The notes under the pieces are model-generated. The model did not search any database. It saw nothing but the letters and a program-made list of their open reading frames with translations, and was not told the origin of the DNA. Positions 8,660 through 17,520 of a stretch of DNA of 64,000 nt are shown here, piece by piece (the first letter of the stretch is position 1; each line of letters opens with the position of its first letter). This DNA comes from an uncultured Bacteroidales bacterium (lineage in GTDB: Bacteria > Bacteroidota > Bacteroidia > Bacteroidales > P3): NCBI GenBank assembly GCA_900319865.1, contig ONQD01000001.1, positions 1-64,000 on the forward strand, given 5' to 3'. The position numbers and the translations under genes were made by a program.

Positions 8660-9560
8660 AAATAAATCAGTTGATGTAATCCTCTGCTGCTACAACCAAC
8701 AAGACTATATAGCACAGGCGGTTGAGAGTATCCTAAAGCAAAGAGTGGATGCACCGGTTCGTATTCTGGTTGCGGACGACTGTTCAACAGACCATACGAT
8801 TGACATTATCAAGAAGTATGAACCGTTGTCTCCATTCAAGTTTGTGTATCTGAACGATGCAAAGAATTTGGGGTTACATGCTAACTATCGTCGTGCTTTT
8901 GCAGCTGTAGAGGCAAAATACACTGCTATACTTGAAGGGGATGACTGGTGGCAAAAAGAGAATCATCTGTCTCAACACATACAATTTCTTGAGAAGCACA
9001 AACGGCATTCCATGTCATTTAATCTCATTACAAACTATTTCCAAAACAATGGTAAAAGTACTGTGATGAGATGGCCCTACGATGACCTCGACCACATAAC
9101 CATTAATCTTCGCGCCCAAATTTCTTGGGGAAATCAAATCGGGAACCTTTCATCATGTGTATTCCGAAGTGTTTTTCTTCATGAACTTCCTGATGATTTC
9201 TTTAAATTGAAATATGCCGATTGGGAATTGGGTATTATGATGGCATTGAAAGGTCCCATAGCATTGCTTAGAGAGTCCACTTCCACATATCGCATAAACG
9301 ATCAAGGCCAGTGGACTTCTCTCACATCGAAGAACAAACAATTATCCCAACAAAGGTCACTGCAAGAACTGGAGCCCCTGCTTCCAAGTTATTGTCATCC
9401 ATACATTAAGAACTACAATAAACAATTAGATTCTCACAGTCAACCACCTTTCCCTATTCCTTTTAAATACAGAATAAAGAATATAGTGAAAGGGCATCTT
9501 GGATACGTGCAGAAGATACTTCCACATAACAATTCATCAAAAAAGAACAACCGGCACTAA
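8646..9560 (+). CDS. family 2 glycosyltransferase
   Basis: GT-A fold glycosyltransferase of family GT2, cytoplasmic and acting on the lipid-linked repeat unit. The N-terminus has VDVILCCYNQQDYIAQAVES, the nucleotide-sugar region has ADDCSTDHT, and the metal-binding region is ILEGDDWW (about residues 97-104). At 304 residues it is a single-domain enzyme. It overlaps wzt by 14 bases. It is most similar in layout to the GT2 at 11500-12420, with which it shares the DDYW/DDWW pattern and a similar middle part. Donor and acceptor sugars cannot be read from sequence. Confidence 0.88.
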   Translation: MKESKNKSVDVILCCYNQQDYIAQAVESILKQRVDAPVRILVADDCSTDHTIDIIKKYEPLSPFKFVYLNDAKNLGLHANYRRAFAAVEAKYTAILEGDDWWQKENHLSQHIQFLEKHKRHSMSFNLITNYFQNNGKSTVMRWPYDDLDHITINLRAQISWGNQIGNLSSCVFRSVFLHELPDDFFKLKYADWELGIMMALKGPIALLRESTSTYRINDQGQWTSLTSKNKQLSQQRSLQELEPLLPSYCHPYIKNYNKQLDSHSQPPFPIPFKYRIKNIVKGHLGYVQKILPHNNSSKKNNRH

Positions 9561-9570
9561 ATTATTTATT

Positions 9571-10779
9571 ATGAGTAAAACCATCATGGTGTTACCAGGC
9601 ACATTATGGCAAATGGCCCTGATCGATAAGATTAAAGAACTAGGGCACCGGGCTATCGTTGTCAATCCAGCCCCCGACTCACCAGCTTTCAGCCATGCCG
9701 ACGACCACCTCCAGTCCGACATATTCAACCGTCCTGCAGTTATTAAATATGGGAAAGAGAACCATGTAGATGGAGTAATGTCAGACCAGTGCGACATAGC
9801 AATGAACCTAATAGCAGAACTTGGCCAAGAATTCAAAGTACCCACACTCGATACGGAAACCGCCTCTCTATTCACTGACAAGTTCAAGATGAGAGAATTC
9901 TGTCGCGAGCACCAACTACCCTATCCCGAATATAAACTATGTAAAACAGCTGATGAAGCAATTGAATTGTTAGTTCGCATCGGAAAGCCAATAATCATAA
10001 AACCTCTCGACAGCAATGCAAGTCATGGGGTCTTCAAATGCGAAACTCCAGAAGATATACGTAAACATTTCGATGATTCCATGTCGTTCTCCAGAGTTGA
10101 GAAATACGTATTGGCCGAAAGATTTATTAACGGAACCGAATTCACCATCGACTCGGTAAAAACTCCCCATGGGCACTATCCTCTTGCCATTAGTCAAAAA
10201 CATCATTTTGCACACAATCCTAATATCGCAAATCAATTGTTCTTCACTCACGATAACCCTAATTATGACTATGATGAACTAAGGAGAGTCAATAATGCAT
10301 TTGTGAATCAAACAAACTTGCAATTCGGCTTCACCCATGCCGAATATAAATACGAAGACGGTAAATTCTATCTCATAGAGATTGCCGCACGTGGAGGTGG
10401 AAACATGATTTCCTCAGTCATCACCCAATTCATGTCAGGTTACGACACTTATAAATACCTGATTGAATGTGCTACAGGAGATATCCATGACGAAGATTTT
10501 TCCATTAGGCCACAATATAAAGAACGGGCAGCAGTACTCCAATTTTTCCCCACCCCACACGGTGGTGGACGTGTGAAATCAATAGAAGGTATTGACTGGT
10601 TAGAGAAAACACCTGAAATAGCAAAATTCCGATTCAACTTCAAACCCGGTGATATCATTCAAGACGCTTTGAACGACTCGGCACGTATCGGATTCTTTAT
10701 CGCTACTTGCGATAACAGAGAGAAATTGCAACAAGTAATCGACCTAGTTGAGACAAACGTCAAAATCAACGTAGAATAG
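9571..10779 (+). CDS. ATP-grasp ligase
   Basis: ATP-grasp enzyme of the carbamoyl-phosphate synthase / D-Ala-D-Ala ligase type, 402 residues. It should join a carboxylate to an amine or similar through an acyl phosphate. A Rossmann-like N-terminal domain (MVLPGTLWQMALIDKIKELG) comes first. The ATP-grasp core then shows the lysine motif KPIIIKPLDSNASHGVFK and, further on, YLIEIAARGGGN, which carries the metal-binding Glu. An in-frame TTG at 9499 lies inside the previous gene; ATG 9571, 10 bases after that gene ends, is preferred. Because it sits with an RraA-like gene just before an adenylation/carrier-protein/GNAT set, it may join an amino acid to a sugar acid or to another amino acid. Substrate unknown. 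Confidence 0.85.
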   Translation: MSKTIMVLPGTLWQMALIDKIKELGHRAIVVNPAPDSPAFSHADDHLQSDIFNRPAVIKYGKENHVDGVMSDQCDIAMNLIAELGQEFKVPTLDTETASLFTDKFKMREFCREHQLPYPEYKLCKTADEAIELLVRIGKPIIIKPLDSNASHGVFKCETPEDIRKHFDDSMSFSRVEKYVLAERFINGTEFTIDSVKTPHGHYPLAISQKHHFAHNPNIANQLFFTHDNPNYDYDELRRVNNAFVNQTNLQFGFTHAEYKYEDGKFYLIEIAARGGGNMISSVITQFMSGYDTYKYLIECATGDIHDEDFSIRPQYKERAAVLQFFPTPHGGGRVKSIEGIDWLEKTPEIAKFRFNFKPGDIIQDALNDSARIGFFIATCDNREKLQQVIDLVETNVKINVE

Positions 10780-10794
10780 AACACTCTCATTAAC

Positions 10795-11496
10795 ATGAAT
10801 ACTTTAGAAGAGGCCATCAACCTAATAGAAACTAATAAAATATCAACAACTGAAGTTGCCGATGTGCTCGGCAAGACCGGTCAGATTGAAGGAGTCCACG
10901 CACTTAACCAAGGATTATTCCGTGCTGGAGAGGTCAAACTCATATATGCCATCAACAACAGCAACTGGCACGTACACCGCCAATTGGCTGAATCAAATGA
11001 CATCAAGGACAAAATATTATTCATCTACAATGTTAATTGCGACCGTGCAGTATTTGGCGACCTGGTAAGCAAATACATCATGCTTTACAAACGGGCTAAA
11101 GCCATTGTAATAAACGGTAAACTGCGCGATGCTCACCGACTGATAAAAGAAAAGTATCCGATATGGCTGAACGATGTAAGCCCCATCGGTTGCGTAAACC
11201 AACCTAATGGTCCTGATATCGATCCCAAATTACTACAGGAACTAAAAGAAAAATATGACGGTGCTATCATGGTCTGCGATGACAGCGGAGTAGTAATGAT
11301 TCCGAAAGATAAAATAGACGATAAAATAATAAGCAAACTACAATTCATCGAACTGCAGGAAGATATTTGGTTCTATTGTGTTGACACACTTAAAATGTCC
11401 ACTTTCGACACTGTCTGCCAAAAGAAATACCTAACAGAGGATATTGTAGACAAAAAAATAATGTCGCAATTGACAGAACTGCAAAAGAACATCTAA
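10795..11496 (+). CDS. RraA-like / class II aldolase-type protein
   Basis: Member of the RraA fold family (formerly menG-like), which includes 4-hydroxy-4-methyl-2-oxoglutarate/oxaloacetate aldolases and the RNase E regulator RraA. The hallmark AIVINGKLRDAHRLIKEKYP (residues about 102-121) matches the family pattern G-A-(V/R)D with a following PVW-type segment, here PIWLNDVSP. A late DDSGVVMIPK fits the conserved D-x-x-G-V-V-x-(I/V)P. The N-terminal TTEVADVLGKTG resembles the usual (S)DALD stretch. It lies 15 bases after the ATP-grasp gene and 3 bases before a GT2 gene. A role in making a small acyl or keto-acid group for the capsule is a guess. RraA-type members are rare in such loci. Confidence 0.78.
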   Translation: MNTLEEAINLIETNKISTTEVADVLGKTGQIEGVHALNQGLFRAGEVKLIYAINNSNWHVHRQLAESNDIKDKILFIYNVNCDRAVFGDLVSKYIMLYKRAKAIVINGKLRDAHRLIKEKYPIWLNDVSPIGCVNQPNGPDIDPKLLQELKEKYDGAIMVCDDSGVVMIPKDKIDDKIISKLQFIELQEDIWFYCVDTLKMSTFDTVCQKKYLTEDIVDKKIMSQLTELQKNI

Positions 11497-11499
11497 CCC

Positions 11500-12420
11500 A
11501 TGCCGGAGACACCTGTAGTCAGCGTTTGCTGTCTCTCATATAATCACGCAGATTTCATCTCGCAATGTCTTGATGGGATTCTCATGCAGGAAACAACCTT
11601 CCCCATCGAGATTCTCATCCATGACGATGCCTCAACCGATGGAACAGAGGATATTATCAAACAATATACAGCACTCCACCCCGACATTATCTTCCCGCTC
11701 TATGAAACCGAAAACCGTTATTCCAACGGCTACAAAGGGAAAATGGACATCGTCTTTAACTACCCTCGAGCCCGAGGAAAGTACATTGCATACTGCGAAT
11801 GCGACGACTACTGGACCGACCCACACAAACTACAGAAACAAGTGGATTTCATGGAGTCGCATCCCGATTATTCTGTTTGTTTCCATCGATGCCAACATCT
11901 AAACTCCAAAACTGGCCGATTGAGTAGCGATAATTGTAGAGGACTATTCAAAGAAGGACAAGAAGGAATCGATATCACCATGGAAATGTTCTTTGAGAAA
12001 TGGATAACTCAACCTTTAACAATGTTATTCCGAAAAGAGGTGTTTAACTACCAATGGCACGACAAATATCAATACTACCGCGATATGCACGAAATATTCC
12101 ATCTCCTCAAAGCAGGAAAAGGATATCTCTTCTCTTTCATTGGAGGCATATACCGTTATCACTCTGGTGGAATCAATAGCATGATTTCAACCGCCGATTA
12201 CTGCACAACATCGCTCCCCATAGACAAGGAATTCTACCACGTAAACCCCTCGAAACTGACCAAAAACAACTATCTCTATACTCTACAGGAATGTATAAAC
12301 TATTATTCTAAAAAGGATAAATGGAAAGCATTCAAATATCTATTCACATTTTTCAACCTATCATTTGACTTTACCGCAACAGTCAAGTTCCTTTCCCAAA
12401 TCCTATCCAAAAAGAAATAG
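11500..12420 (+). CDS. family 2 glycosyltransferase
   Basis: GT2 enzyme of 306 residues. The N-terminus has VSVCCLSYNHADFISQCLDG, then IHDDASTDGTEDII, and the metal-binding segment is CECDDYWTDPHKLQKQVDF (about residues 99-117). The middle segment CFHRCQHLN and the later MDIVFNYPRA are typical of bacterial capsule GT2 proteins. There are no membrane segments. It begins 3 bases after the RraA-like gene and is followed 14 bases later by the adenylation enzyme. Substrates are not predictable. Confidence 0.88.
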   Translation: MPETPVVSVCCLSYNHADFISQCLDGILMQETTFPIEILIHDDASTDGTEDIIKQYTALHPDIIFPLYETENRYSNGYKGKMDIVFNYPRARGKYIAYCECDDYWTDPHKLQKQVDFMESHPDYSVCFHRCQHLNSKTGRLSSDNCRGLFKEGQEGIDITMEMFFEKWITQPLTMLFRKEVFNYQWHDKYQYYRDMHEIFHLLKAGKGYLFSFIGGIYRYHSGGINSMISTADYCTTSLPIDKEFYHVNPSKLTKNNYLYTLQECINYYSKKDKWKAFKYLFTFFNLSFDFTATVKFLSQILSKKK

Positions 12421-12434
12421 ACTATCGTTTTTGT

Positions 12435-13982
12435 ATGGACCACAGCATATTTGAAGAAAACATATTGACTCCGATTTTTAACAACCTAACTGAGAATGCC
12501 AACCTTCCGGCATTCTTAATCGATGGGGTAGAATACTCCTATCGTCAATTCGGAGAACGCATTTACGCCATACGTCAATGCATACATCAGCGTTCTTCGT
12601 CGGAAGTCTCTTCCCAGAAACAAATATATGCTATTGCCATTCATGACGACCTTGATACTTATGCCTCAATAATAGCCTTATGGATGGAAGGATGTGCCTA
12701 CGTACCACTTCACCCGAACCAACCCATAGAACGCAATCTAAACATAATCAATCAGGTCGGGACAGACTATATCATCGACTCATCACAACAATCCGTATTC
12801 GACAAAGAACTTAACAATCAGAGAACAGAAATTATCCACACCAATGAAATCAATTGGTGTGGCGACCATTCCCAGAATCAATGGAATAGTATTGGCGATG
12901 AGGAACTGGCATATATCCTTTTCACCTCTGGAAGCACCGGAACCCCCAAAGGGGTATGCCTAACAAGAAAGAATATCGCTACATTCATTGATTCATTCTG
13001 GAAAACCGGCATCACAATAGATACCACAGACCGATGCCTACAAGCATTCGACCTCACATTCGATGTAAGCATACAGTCATTCCTTACTGGCCTGATACGT
13101 GGAGCATGTGTGTGCACCATTCCCTACGGACAAGTAAAGTACCTTCATGCTGCTTCTCTGATCATGGAACAGGGCATAACCTTTGCTGCAATGGCTCCCT
13201 CGATGCTGACATATCTGCGGCCCTATTTCGATGAAATAAAAGCCGACCAACTGAAAACCTGCATCCTCACTGCTGAAGCCTGCCCGGTAGACTTAATCGA
13301 AGACTGGTACAAATGCGCCACAAACACCGAGATATACGACTTCTATGGTCCCACCGAGGGTACAATATACTGCACCTATTACAAACTGAACCGCAATGGC
13401 AACAATCTATCCGCTAATGGAATAATATCCATCGGTAAACCTCTGGACAATGTCACTGCCATTATTATCGATGAGAAAGGAAACATCCTGAACACAGATG
13501 AAAAAGGGGAGCTGTGTATTGCGGGGGACCAAATAACAAAAGGATACTGGAACAACCCTGAAAAAAACAATACTTCATTCTTTGAGAAGGAGATAAAAGG
13601 AAGCCTTGTCCGTTTCTATCACACCGGAGATTTATGTAACTGGGATGCGAGCGGCAATATCATTTATCTTGGGAGAATAGACCAACAAGCCAAGATACAA
13701 GGATTCCGGGTTGAATTGGGCGAAATAGAGTATCATACACGCACATTTTTCAACAACAAAAACCGTGCAGTCGCCATCACCTATACAAACAATCGCGGAC
13801 TGGACGAGATTGCCTTGTTCATAGAATCTGAGCCAATCGATTCAAGTGAATTGACAAAATATCTACAATCAAAAATGCCCAACTACATGATTCCTTCCCA
13901 ACTACACTTCCTTAGCGACTTCCCTCTCAATAATTCTGACAAGATAGACCGTAATAAATTAAAACAATTACTCTCTAAATAA
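12435..13982 (+). CDS. stand-alone amino-acid adenylation enzyme (NRPS/DltA type)
   Basis: Acyl-adenylate-forming enzyme, 515 residues, without condensation or carrier domains. Core motifs are present in order: A3 LFTSGSTGTPKG (about residue 162), A4 FDVS (about 210) with the aspartate that binds the alpha-amino group in amino-acid-activating members, A5 DFYGPTEG, A7 FYHTGDL, A8 GRIDQQAKIQGFRVELGEIE, and A10 NSDKIDRNKL with the catalytic lysine near 502. Known relatives load an amino acid on a carrier protein (DltA with D-alanine, NRPS A domains). The carrier protein gene follows 51 bases downstream and a GNAT gene overlaps that, so activation and transfer of an amino acid onto the polysaccharide is the simplest reading. 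The amino acid is unknown. Confidence 0.9.
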   Translation: MDHSIFEENILTPIFNNLTENANLPAFLIDGVEYSYRQFGERIYAIRQCIHQRSSSEVSSQKQIYAIAIHDDLDTYASIIALWMEGCAYVPLHPNQPIERNLNIINQVGTDYIIDSSQQSVFDKELNNQRTEIIHTNEINWCGDHSQNQWNSIGDEELAYILFTSGSTGTPKGVCLTRKNIATFIDSFWKTGITIDTTDRCLQAFDLTFDVSIQSFLTGLIRGACVCTIPYGQVKYLHAASLIMEQGITFAAMAPSMLTYLRPYFDEIKADQLKTCILTAEACPVDLIEDWYKCATNTEIYDFYGPTEGTIYCTYYKLNRNGNNLSANGIISIGKPLDNVTAIIIDEKGNILNTDEKGELCIAGDQITKGYWNNPEKNNTSFFEKEIKGSLVRFYHTGDLCNWDASGNIIYLGRIDQQAKIQGFRVELGEIEYHTRTFFNNKNRAVAITYTNNRGLDEIALFIESEPIDSSELTKYLQSKMPNYMIPSQLHFLSDFPLNNSDKIDRNKLKQLLSK

Positions 13983-14033
13983 AACTATATTCAATCCCTA
14001 CCATTTTAGAATATTTTACCCAATCACCATTAT

Positions 14034-14276
14034 ATGACACGCACAGAATTAATCGAAATCATACAACCCCTGGCACAAAACATCTTTTCACAGCCAGAAT
14101 TAATTATCGAAGACAACCTCAGCGCCGAAACATTACCCGGCTGGACTTCCCTTACCTTCACTCAGTTCCTAACCGAAATAGAGAACCATCTCAATATTAA
14201 ATTCAAAATGATGGAAATCATCAAAATGCAGAAAATGGGAGCCATCATCGATACTACGCTCAACCACCTGAACTAA
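14034..14276 (+). CDS. acyl/peptidyl carrier protein
   Basis: Small carrier protein of 80 residues. The segment LPGWTSLTFTQFLTEIENHL corresponds to the phosphopantetheine site, with Ser39 in WTSL as the expected attachment residue in place of the usual DSL serine. The helical outline and the final MGAIID fit the acyl carrier protein fold. It lies between the adenylation enzyme and a GNAT protein and its last base is shared with the next start (TAATG type overlap), so it is their likely common partner. No phosphopantetheinyl transferase gene is seen nearby; the chromosomal one would have to act on it. Confidence 0.88.
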   Translation: MTRTELIEIIQPLAQNIFSQPELIIEDNLSAETLPGWTSLTFTQFLTEIENHLNIKFKMMEIIKMQKMGAIIDTTLNHLN

Positions 14277-15343
14277 TGGCGAATAACGACCCTGAAATAA
14301 AACTATTCACAGTCCAAGACCTTCGTAGCTGGCTTATCCACAACCAACACATAGATGGACTTAGCAGTACTATTATTTCCACGTCAAGAGCATACGCCTT
14401 CATAAACAACCCATACGTTGAGAATGACGACCCCGTGATTGCAGCCGTATACATTCGCGACCCGCAAAAGGATTTGAAACCAATTGCATATACAGCCGCT
14501 TTCCCCGACATGATTCAGGAAGAGAAAAAATGGTGGTTTAGTACATTATGGTGCCACTCCAACTATAGGGGAAAAGGCTACCCGCTTGTTGCAGTAGGCA
14601 GTTTGGCCGAGGAATATGGAGATGGGAACTACCTTGATATGTGGGGAGCACCCGAAACAGTAGAGATATTTAATTATTTAGGACTGAAAAGCTCCTACTT
14701 CACCGAGTTCCATTTTGGACCTAAACTTCAACAAAATAATTGGAAAGGCAAGGCAGCCTTTCAACTTTATAGAATAAAGAACCTTATACCCTACTCAAAA
14801 CTGAATAGAACCTTCGCCAACTATGACTACTCATTAGAATACACCCAATTTATTAGTGACGAAACATACTCTTTTATCCAACGCAACTCCTCGGACTACA
14901 TTCTCACCCGTACACAAGCAATGTTGAACTGGATACTGACTTATCCCTTCATGCGTTCCATGCCTAGCACAAAAAGAGTCCATCATAACAACATCTTTAG
15001 CGACAAGGTAGAGAACTATTGGCTAAGTGGTGTAACGGTTAAGAAAGGTGAGCAAATCATCGGGTTCTACATCCTTAGGGTAAGGCAAACAGAATTATCA
15101 GTAAAATATCTGTACTACGACGAGTCGTATCAGGATGAGGTGTTTAACTCTATCATGGAGCACATTATCAATCAAAATGTGACCAATTTCAGTACTCGGA
15201 ATCCCGTATTGGCCGATTATACATCCAGACTGAATATATTCAACAAGAGAAATGAGATAGACATATCTTTCAGCCATCCTCAGCAATTGAATGCCGAAGA
15301 TGGAAAAATGATTCAGGGTGGCGATGGGGACAGTTTTGTCTAA
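14276..15343 (+). CDS. GNAT-family acyltransferase
   Basis: The first ~150 residues show an N-acyltransferase (GNAT) fold, with STLWCHSNYRGKGYPLVAVG (about 88-107) as motif A, where RGKGY is the phosphate or pantetheine-arm loop. The rest (about 160-355) looks like a second, more degenerate copy of the fold: SGVTVKKGEQIIGFYILRVR and KYLYYDESYQDEVFN. Translation is coupled to the carrier protein gene. The likely donor is therefore the aminoacyl or acyl carrier protein rather than free acetyl-CoA, with a sugar amine as acceptor. This donor choice is inference from gene order. Confidence 0.75.
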   Translation: MANNDPEIKLFTVQDLRSWLIHNQHIDGLSSTIISTSRAYAFINNPYVENDDPVIAAVYIRDPQKDLKPIAYTAAFPDMIQEEKKWWFSTLWCHSNYRGKGYPLVAVGSLAEEYGDGNYLDMWGAPETVEIFNYLGLKSSYFTEFHFGPKLQQNNWKGKAAFQLYRIKNLIPYSKLNRTFANYDYSLEYTQFISDETYSFIQRNSSDYILTRTQAMLNWILTYPFMRSMPSTKRVHHNNIFSDKVENYWLSGVTVKKGEQIIGFYILRVRQTELSVKYLYYDESYQDEVFNSIMEHIINQNVTNFSTRNPVLADYTSRLNIFNKRNEIDISFSHPQQLNAEDGKMIQGGDGDSFV

Positions 15344-15360
15344 TACTATGAAAATAGATT

Positions 15361-16017
15361 ATGTTCAGTAAAAAATTCAATAAGAAGTTTCTGCAGTTGT
15401 ATAACAGGGCAAGATTGAGAAATAAGGATTTCACTATCATTGCCAATACATGTATCGGGGGAATTCTATCGCACGAACTTAATTTGAAGTTCCTGTCGCC
15501 TACGGTGAATGTGGGAGTATTCAACAACGAGGAATTCTTTACTTTGTGTCAACACCTGAAATACTACATGACACTGGAACACGAACTCATAGGGCCAACA
15601 CCCGACAATCATTTCTTCAATACAAAATTGCATGGGAAGTATGGTGATATTACATTTACTTTCGGCCACTTTAACAGCGTGAACGAGATTACCCAGCAAT
15701 GGGAGAAGCGGAAAAAGAGAATTAACTATAATAACATCTTCATCATTATGGACGGGGACAATTGTTCGGACCGGATTGTGGGAGAGTTCAATAATTTGCC
15801 TTACAAGAACAAAGTTATCATTACAAAGAAAGCCTACCCAGACAATCCTTCGGTTTTTGCCATTACAAACCCCAATTACCATAAAGGGGATATTTTAAAA
15901 TATGGATTAATGAACGAGTCAGCCAGATGGTTTGAGCTGTTCGACTATGTTCATTTCTTTAACACTGGGAATATTCGTACCAATGCATTGTTCCGTCATT
16001 ACCAGAAAGCTAAATAA
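15361..16017 (+). CDS. DUF1919 exopolysaccharide biosynthesis protein
   Basis: Protein of 218 residues of the DUF1919 group (WcwG-like), found in capsule loci and thought to be an acyl or sugar-modifying enzyme. Recognisable parts are FTIIANTCIGGILSHELNLK near residue 25, SPTVNVGVFNNEEFFTLCQH (about 45-64), and FIIMDGDNCSDRIVGEFNNL. No signal peptide or membrane segment. It starts 17 bases after the GNAT gene. Its end overlaps the start of the following deacetylase gene if the ATG at 15983 is used. Biochemical role not established. Confidence 0.8.
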   Translation: MFSKKFNKKFLQLYNRARLRNKDFTIIANTCIGGILSHELNLKFLSPTVNVGVFNNEEFFTLCQHLKYYMTLEHELIGPTPDNHFFNTKLHGKYGDITFTFGHFNSVNEITQQWEKRKKRINYNNIFIIMDGDNCSDRIVGEFNNLPYKNKVIITKKAYPDNPSVFAITNPNYHKGDILKYGLMNESARWFELFDYVHFFNTGNIRTNALFRHYQKAK

Positions 16018-16678
16018 TAGACTTGACAGGATTCGGTTCAAGCCTATTAATGTGTTCGTGTTTCACGCCGTTTCGGATAGTTTCGACCCCGAATTGAACA
16101 AGAAGATAGATTGGCTCTCAACTGACTATTTCAAACAAAAAATAAAAACACTGCAGGACAGATATACATTTATTAGCCTTGAAGAGGCTCACACAAAATT
16201 AGAAAAGGATTTGGTCCGTTCAAAAAAATATGCCGTGTTGACCTGTGATGATGGCTTTGAGTCTATACTAGATATCTTACCTTTCCTAATAGAACAGAAT
16301 ATACCCATTACATTATTCCTCAATCCACTCTATCTCGACGGCATTCATATCAGAAATGGTTATGCACCTCATCCCAAATATATAACAAACGAGCAACTTG
16401 ATGGAATAAAGTCGCCTTTAGTGACAATTGGTATGCACGGATTTGAACATCTGGACGCTACAAGGCAGACAAAAGAAGAGTTCGAGTCTTCTGTTACCAA
16501 ATGTGTCGCACAATTAAGCAAATACCCTAATTATATACCCTATTTTGCATATACGTGGGGAAGATTTAACTCTGACACACAACAGATTCTAAAAAAAGAG
16601 ATGATTACCCCCGTGTTATGCGACGGGCAGTTGAACTACCATTATAGAAACGGAATATCCAGAATGATGCTTGAATAG
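15983..16678 (+). CDS. NodB-type polysaccharide deacetylase
   Basis: NodB-homology deacetylase of about 231 residues that would remove an acetyl group from an N-acetylated sugar. Motif 1 appears as TCDDGFES (about 86-93) and motif 2 as HGFEHLD (about 152-158), giving the metal-binding Asp-His-His set; FHAVSD near the N-terminus is the usual first strand. There is no signal peptide, so it would act in the cytoplasm on an intermediate. Start choice is uncertain: ATG 15983 overlaps the DUF1919 gene by 35 bases; 15947 is a longer option, and TTG 16023 would avoid overlap. A deacetylated amine would be a fitting acceptor for the aminoacyl/GNAT set upstream (inference). Confidence 0.8.
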   Translation: MHCSVITRKLNNRLDRIRFKPINVFVFHAVSDSFDPELNKKIDWLSTDYFKQKIKTLQDRYTFISLEEAHTKLEKDLVRSKKYAVLTCDDGFESILDILPFLIEQNIPITLFLNPLYLDGIHIRNGYAPHPKYITNEQLDGIKSPLVTIGMHGFEHLDATRQTKEEFESSVTKCVAQLSKYPNYIPYFAYTWGRFNSDTQQILKKEMITPVLCDGQLNYHYRNGISRMMLE

Positions 16679-16698
16679 CATCCTGTCATAATACAATC

Positions 16699-17520
16699 AT
16701 GATACTCTCCATTATAACAATAAATTGGAACAATAAGGCCGGTTTGCAGAAGACAATGCAGAGCGTTGTTTCGCAGACCTTCTCTGATTTCGAGTATATT
16801 GTTGTTGACGGGGCCAGTAGTGACGGGAGTGTAGATATTATCCAACAATATGCGGATTGGAGGAATCTGAAGTGGGTCTCGGAGAGGGATAACGGAATAT
16901 ACAATGCCATGAACAAAGGCATCGGGATGGCCGAAGGTGAGTACCTGATGTTTCTCAATTCTGGAGACTGGTTGGTGAATGACCGAGTGGTGGAAGCGAT
17001 GATTCAGATGATAAAGGGCTACGGAGATGCAGAAATAATATATGGCAACATTACCAAAGTCTGGCCGGATGGGAGGATGTTGAAGAACAAAAAGAAAGAC
17101 CATACATATACTATGCTTTCATTCTACCGAGGCACATTGGATCATGTGGGTACTTGTATTAAGAAGAATCTTTTCGATAAGTATGGCTTATATGATGAAA
17201 CCCTTCGTATTTGTTCCGATTGGTCTTGGTTTCTTAAAGTAGTTGTATTTGGTGAGGTGAAACCGCGATATATAGACCTCGATACCGTATATTTCGACAT
17301 GACCGGAATAAGCGAGAGCGGGGGGCAAAACCGAACAAAACTGAGACAGGAACGCAGGAGAACATTGGAAGCGAATGTCCCAAAAATGATTCTTGCTGAT
17401 TATGACAAATACAGCAGAGATATACAAATCATGCAACGACTGCATCGCCATCCATGGGCATATAAAATAACAGTATTCATTGAACGGTGTCTATTTAAAT
17501 GGGAGAGATTGAAAAAATAA
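16699..17520 (+). CDS. family 2 glycosyltransferase (WcaA-like)
   Basis: GT2 enzyme of 273 residues. It opens with LSIITINWNNKAGLQKTMQS, then IVVDGASSDGSVDIIQQY, the conserved SERDNGIYNAMNKGI loop (about residues 61-75) and MFLNSGDWL as the metal-binding segment (about 86-94). The SExDxGIYDAMNKG pattern is shared with colanic acid WcaA/WcaE-type transferases. Later DHVGTCIKKNLF and ICSDWSW fit the acceptor-side half. It begins 20 bases after the deacetylase and overlaps the next GT2 gene by 22 bases. Confidence 0.9.
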   Translation: MILSIITINWNNKAGLQKTMQSVVSQTFSDFEYIVVDGASSDGSVDIIQQYADWRNLKWVSERDNGIYNAMNKGIGMAEGEYLMFLNSGDWLVNDRVVEAMIQMIKGYGDAEIIYGNITKVWPDGRMLKNKKKDHTYTMLSFYRGTLDHVGTCIKKNLFDKYGLYDETLRICSDWSWFLKVVVFGEVKPRYIDLDTVYFDMTGISESGGQNRTKLRQERRRTLEANVPKMILADYDKYSRDIQIMQRLHRHPWAYKITVFIERCLFKWERLKK

